From assembly GCF_946478955.1 (NCBI RefSeq), contig NZ_CAMLDL010000030.1, positions 1 through 17,573 of the forward strand: a stretch of DNA of 17,573 nucleotides, in the 5' to 3' direction. This DNA comes from an uncultured Sphingomonas sp. (GTDB lineage: Bacteria; Pseudomonadota; Alphaproteobacteria; Sphingomonadales; Sphingomonadaceae). Position numbers and translations under genes: made by a program. Shown one piece after another: positions 15,167 to 17,573 of this stretch (its first letter is position 1; every line of letters begins with the position of its first letter). The notes under the pieces were generated by a model. It ran no database searches. It was not told the origin of the DNA and saw only the letters and a list, made by a program, of their open reading frames with translations.

Positions 15167-15781
15167 ATGGACGTTATCCTGCTCGAACGCGTCGAAAAGC
15201 TCGGCCAGATCGGTGACGTTGTCACCGTGAAGAACGGCTTTGCGCGCAACTATCTCCTCCCGAACAAGAAGGCCCTTCGCGCCAATGCGGCGAACAAGAA
15301 GGTCTTTGAAGCCAACCGTGCCAAGATCGAGGAAGACAATGCCTCGAAGCGCACCGATGCCGAAGCCGCGTCGAAGGACATTGACGGCAAGACCGTCATC
15401 CTGATCCGTCAGGCGTCGAACACCGGTCAGCTTTATGGTTCGGTTTCGGCCCGCGACCTTGCCGAAGCCCTGGATGCCGACGGCGCCAAGGTGCTGAAGA
15501 GCCAGATCGCCATCAAGGCCCCGATCAAGACCATCGGCATGCACGAAGTGAAGGTTGTCCTTCACCCGGAAGTCAGCGTCACGGTCAAGGCCAACGTCGC
15601 CCGTAGCCCGGAAGAAGCCGAGCTGCAGGCGCAGGGTGTCGACGTGATGGCGTCGATGTTCGAACGTGATGATGCCGGTTTCACCGAAGAATATGACCCG
15701 AACGCCGAACCCGGCGCGACGGCCGAAGTTTCGGAAGAAGTCGTGGTTGAAGAAACCGCTGCGGAAGGCGACGAAGCCTAA
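15167..15781 (+). CDS. rplI: 50S ribosomal protein L9
   Basis: Large-subunit protein that extends from the L1 stalk base and helps maintain reading frame. At 204 aa it is longer than E. coli L9 (149). The N-terminal rRNA-binding domain [32 protein letters not shown] is canonical, a charged connecting helix follows (about 40-75), and the C-terminal domain shows [16 protein letters not shown] and [13 protein letters not shown]. The final ~40 residues are an acidic Glu/Val/Ala tail, as in other alphaproteobacteria. GGAG lies 9 nt before the ATG. It is last in the operon, and a strong terminator follows within 30 nt. Confidence 0.97.
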   Translation: MDVILLERVEKLGQIGDVVTVKNGFARNYLLPNKKALRANAANKKVFEANRAKIEEDNASKRTDAEAASKDIDGKTVILIRQASNTGQLYGSVSARDLAEALDADGAKVLKSQIAIKAPIKTIGMHEVKVVLHPEVSVTVKANVARSPEEAELQAQGVDVMASMFERDDAGFTEEYDPNAEPGATAEVSEEVVVEETAAEGDEA

Positions 15782-15807
15782 GGCTTCCTGCTTGCCGACA
15801 AAGATTT

Positions 15808-15839
15808 GGGGTCGCCTGCGAAAGCCGGCGGCCCCTTTT
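15808..15839 (+). terminator. Intrinsic terminator after rplI
   Basis: GGGGTCGCC (15808-15816) pairs with GGCGGCCCC (15827-15835) over nine positions, one of them G-U, around a 10-base loop. TTTT follows directly (15836-15839). It starts 27 nt after the rplI stop and ends the ribosomal-protein operon. On the opposite strand no T-run follows, so it serves mainly the plus strand. Confidence 0.85.
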
Positions 15840-15859
15840 CGTTGTGCGGCGCAGGCCCG

Positions 15860-16504
15860 TTAGCGCGGCCGCGCAAGGAAGGCGATTTCCTTGTCGACCA
15901 CCGATGCGAAACTGGGCCGCGATAGAATGCGACGGAGATAGGCCGAAAGCCGGGGATAGCGGGTCTCATCGACGTGATAGTTCGCATGGCGAAGGTTCAC
16001 GAACGGGCTGGCCACCGCAATGTCGGCAAGCGAGAAGTCGTCACCGACGAGATAGCCGTCGTCCGGCACCTGCCCCTCCAGATAGCCGAGCAGGGGCGGT
16101 AATTCGTCCCGCTCCGCCGCGTCGGCCTCATCCAGGTTTCCTTCCCGCTGCAGGAATAGCGGCGCGACGATGCGGTTGAAGAACAGCTTGCGCCCGGCAG
16201 TCATCAGAATGGTGTCGCCAAATTCGTCCCACCAGATGGTCGTGCCGCGTTTCCGCGCTTCGGTAGGGATCAGGACGGGGTCGGGCTGCCTCGCCTCCAG
16301 ATACTGAACAATCGCGCTGCTGTCGGCGAGGTGATAGTCGCCATCGATCAAGGCCGGCATCTTGCCAAACGGGCTGGCCTTGCGGAACTGCGGGTTATCA
16401 TCGCCAAGCCGCGTCGGAACGATGTCCATCACCATCCCCTTCTCGGCGGCGAAGAAGACAACCTTTCGGACAAAAGGTGAGAAGGTCGAACCGAATAGGA
16501 TCAT
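15860..16504 (-). CDS. Glutathione S-transferase family protein
   Basis: Cytosolic GST-fold protein, 214 aa. The N-terminal thioredoxin-like domain (about 1-75) starts MILFGSTFSPFVRKVVFF. It holds the glutathione-binding signatures cis-Pro50 (GKMPALI) and DSSAIVQYLE (Asp61-Ser62). The helical C-terminal domain carries the conserved YLVGDDFSLADIAVASPF capping motif. The likely active residue is a serine in STFSP (Ser6 or Ser9), as in many bacterial GSTs. The substrate is unknown: detoxification, peroxide reduction or isomerase roles all occur in the family. The ATG at 16502-16504 has a textbook AAGGAG site 8 nt upstream. It lies 28 nt after the DUF6456 gene, so the two are probably co-transcribed, with a 14-bp palindrome at the junction. 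Confidence 0.93.
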   Translation of the reverse strand: MILFGSTFSPFVRKVVFFAAEKGMVMDIVPTRLGDDNPQFRKASPFGKMPALIDGDYHLADSSAIVQYLEARQPDPVLIPTEARKRGTTIWWDEFGDTILMTAGRKLFFNRIVAPLFLQREGNLDEADAAERDELPPLLGYLEGQVPDDGYLVGDDFSLADIAVASPFVNLRHANYHVDETRYPRLSAYLRRILSRPSFASVVDKEIAFLARPR

Positions 16505-16532
16505 CGCGGCATCTCCTTAAATCCGCGCTGAT

Positions 16533-17027
16533 CTACCGAATTCGGTAATAATCCGCCACCCGGTCGAGCGCGAGGATCAAGACCAATTTTCCGGCGCGGG
16601 CAGGCCAGCCGAGTGCGGCTTCCGCATCGCGCATCCCTTCTCCCGCGCAGACGATCCGCCAGAGGATGTCGGAAAGGCCGGGACCGGCGGCATCCGTCGC
16701 CGCCTCAAACCGGCGTTTTGCGTCGAGCGGCGCGCCATCCAGATCAACTGCCGGGCTGGCCCCGCCGCGTCCTCGCGCGACGGGTGCCGCATCCCAGGCC
16801 ATCGTGATACGCTGCCCCAATTGGGCCCGTTCCCAATCGATGCGTAACCGCTCCCCAGCGGTAAATTGTCGATCGGACACATGCCCGCGCGAATGAAGCC
16901 ATCCCAACGGACTTTCCGCCCGATTGACGGTAACCGAACGGGCAGGACACGCCTTTCGGTGTGCCGATGCTCCATCGTCCAGCGCCCGTTCCTCGATCAG
17001 GCGATTGCGGTCAAAGTCTCGCGTCAT
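16533..17027 (-). CDS. DUF6456 domain-containing protein
   Basis: Protein of 164 aa with no signal peptide or membrane segment. The middle RAESPLGWLHSRGHVSDRQF and GERLRIDWERAQL, and the end LSDILWRIVCAGEGMRDAEA plus ALGWPARAGKLVLILALDRV, match the alphaproteobacterial DUF6456 family as I know it. Function is not established; the end looks like a helix-turn-helix-sized helical bundle, so a DNA-binding role is possible but unproven. ATG 17027 is chosen because GGGAG stands 7 nt before it; a start at 17078 would add 17 non-family residues. It is divergent from the XRE regulator, 96 nt apart, with two palindromes between them that may control both. The TAG stop overlaps a 14-bp perfect palindrome. 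Confidence 0.8.
   Translation of the reverse strand: MTRDFDRNRLIEERALDDGASAHRKACPARSVTVNRAESPLGWLHSRGHVSDRQFTAGERLRIDWERAQLGQRITMAWDAAPVARGRGGASPAVDLDGAPLDAKRRFEAATDAAGPGLSDILWRIVCAGEGMRDAEAALGWPARAGKLVLILALDRVADYYRIR
16534..16547. repeat. 14-bp perfect palindrome at the DUF6456/GST junction
   Basis: TACCGAATTCGGTA is perfectly symmetrical without spacer. It overlaps the stop of the DUF6456 gene and lies 30-43 nt upstream of the GST start. One such palindrome per window is expected by chance, so the support for an operator is positional only. Confidence 0.4.
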
Positions 17028-17063
17028 ATGCGTCTCCCACATCAAATTTGAGTCGTCGGGGCC

Positions 17064-17078
17064 TTGCCACAGCGGCAA
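17064..17078. promoter_or_regulatory. Palindrome TTGCC-N5-GGCAA in a divergent promoter region
   Basis: TTGCC (17064-17068) and GGCAA (17074-17078) are inverted with a 5-base spacer. They lie between the divergent DUF6456 and XRE starts, next to a second palindrome at 17080-17092. It is a candidate operator. Confidence 0.45.
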
Positions 17079-17079
17079 A

Positions 17080-17092
17080 TCTGTAGGACAGA
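17080..17092. promoter_or_regulatory. Palindrome TCTGT-AGG-ACAGA upstream of the XRE regulator
   Basis: Perfect 5-bp inverted arms around AGG, 31-44 nt before the XRE start. The size and place suit an autoregulatory operator for a LexA/CI-like dimer. The sequence is not the known alphaproteobacterial SOS box. Confidence 0.5.
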
Positions 17093-17123
17093 GAAAAACC
17101 GATTTGGTTATTTGGGGATGCGC

Positions 17124-17573
17124 ATGATTACCCGGATCCGCGAAGTTCGCCGTGCGCGCGGCATGACGTTGGACGACGTTGCAAGGGCATGTGAGCCGCC
17201 CACAACACCGCAGACGATTGGGCGATTGGAAACTGGCATCCGAACGGTCTCGGTCGGCTGGCTGAACCGCATTGCAGAGGCGCTGGGCGTTGAGGCGGCG
17301 GACCTGGTCGATAGCCCGGAGCGCGGCGACCTTCCGGTGGTGGCGGTGCTGGGCAGCGGCGGCGCGGGTGCGCCGCGTAAAGCCTCATTGGTGGTCGCCC
17401 CCCGCCCCGCCGCAGGCCAGATGGCAATGACCGTATCGTCCGGCGTCGGTGATTATCGTGCGGGCGATGAAATATGGTGTGACCGACTTGAGGCGGCTGA
17501 TTATGGCCAGGCGCTCAACCGCGACGTGCTGGTCCCCCGCCCCGCAGGCCGCTTCCTGTTCGGCCGCCTGATC
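17124..17573 (+). CDS. XRE-family regulator with S24/LexA-like C-terminal region, partial
   Basis: DNA-binding regulator; 150 codons are visible and the end lies outside the window. An N-terminal helix-turn-helix (about residues 3-60) shows IREVRRARGMTLDDVARAC, TTPQTIGRLETG (recognition helix) and WLNRIAEALGVEAADLVD. After a linker, GDYRAGDEIWCDR and LVPRPAGRFLFGRLI resemble the LexA/CI peptidase S24 fold. The serine-methionine and lysine positions of the self-cleaving dyad are not evident: SSGVGDY stands where GDSM is usual, and FGRL where a KR motif is usual. It may therefore be a non-cleaving sensor fold. ATG 17124 has GGGGA at a proper 5-nt spacing; ATG 17118 is too close to it. It is divergent from the DUF6456 gene. 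Confidence 0.82.
   Translation, partial: MITRIREVRRARGMTLDDVARACEPPTTPQTIGRLETGIRTVSVGWLNRIAEALGVEAADLVDSPERGDLPVVAVLGSGGAGAPRKASLVVAPRPAAGQMAMTVSSGVGDYRAGDEIWCDRLEAADYGQALNRDVLVPRPAGRFLFGRLI

Noticed and set aside
14447..15565. A 372-codon open frame on the minus strand across rpsF, rpsR and rplI
   Set aside because: It is antisense to three certain ribosomal-protein genes with good ribosome sites. Its length follows from high-GC codon bias, and its translation resembles no family.
15808..15839. The rplI terminator as another REP element, because of its CCTGCGAAAGCCGG core
   Set aside because: The outer stem plus TTTT is a standard terminator, and the core lacks the perfect GCGGG arms and the ATGAC end of the other elements.
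1..17573. CRISPR arrays, insertion sequences, tRNA/rRNA genes, attachment sites
   Set aside because: No regular repeat-spacer pattern, transposase-like protein, tRNA cloverleaf or integrase was seen on either strand.

Overview
The window looks like chromosome of an alphaproteobacterium, most likely a sphingomonad (order Sphingomonadales, Sphingopyxis/Sphingorhabdus-like; genus not resolvable). Pointers are the high GC content, an S6 protein with an RGE-rich tail, a long acidic L9 tail, a DUF6456 protein, an RpoH-type dnaK promoter of the alphaproteobacterial form, and short GCGGGAATGAC palindromes between genes. Almost everything is single-copy and chromosomal. I see no transposase, phage gene, tRNA, rRNA or CRISPR array.

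Layout. (1) 1-3403, minus strand: fabD, fabG and the N-terminal three quarters of dnaK, separated by two REP-like inverted hairpin pairs; dnaK has its own heat-shock promoter. (2) 3478-4791, plus strand: an APC-family amino-acid/polyamine permease, divergent from fabD. Its stop codon interlocks with that of the convergent response regulator. (3) 12268-4788, minus strand: a five-gene signalling locus made of a membrane GGDEF-EAL protein, a TonB-dependent receptor, a YfiR-family periplasmic protein, a hybrid histidine kinase with a YfiN/CHASE8-like sensor, and a two-domain response regulator. The last genes are coupled by 1-4 nt overlaps. The receptor gene has one in-frame TAG in an otherwise open reading frame. 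(4) 14179-12412, minus strand: an LprI/DUF1311-like secreted protein and an orphan Rieske oxygenase alpha subunit. (5) 14516-15781, plus strand: rpsF-rpsR-rplI, ending in a strong terminator. (6) 17027-15860, minus strand: a DUF6456 protein and a glutathione S-transferase. Divergent from these is the start of an XRE regulator with a LexA/CI-like C-terminal region, which runs off the window; two palindromes lie in the shared promoter region.

The most interesting part is region 3. In Pseudomonas the periplasmic protein YfiR inhibits the diguanylate cyclase YfiN by binding its CHASE8-type periplasmic domain. Here a YfiR homologue is translationally coupled to a hybrid kinase with a similar-looking sensor, and sits directly after an outer-membrane receptor and a c-di-GMP enzyme. 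This suggests, as an inference, an outer membrane-to-cytoplasm relay (receptor, YfiR, kinase, response regulator/c-di-GMP). The nonsense codon suggests that the receptor is broken in this strain, read through, or misread in the assembly.
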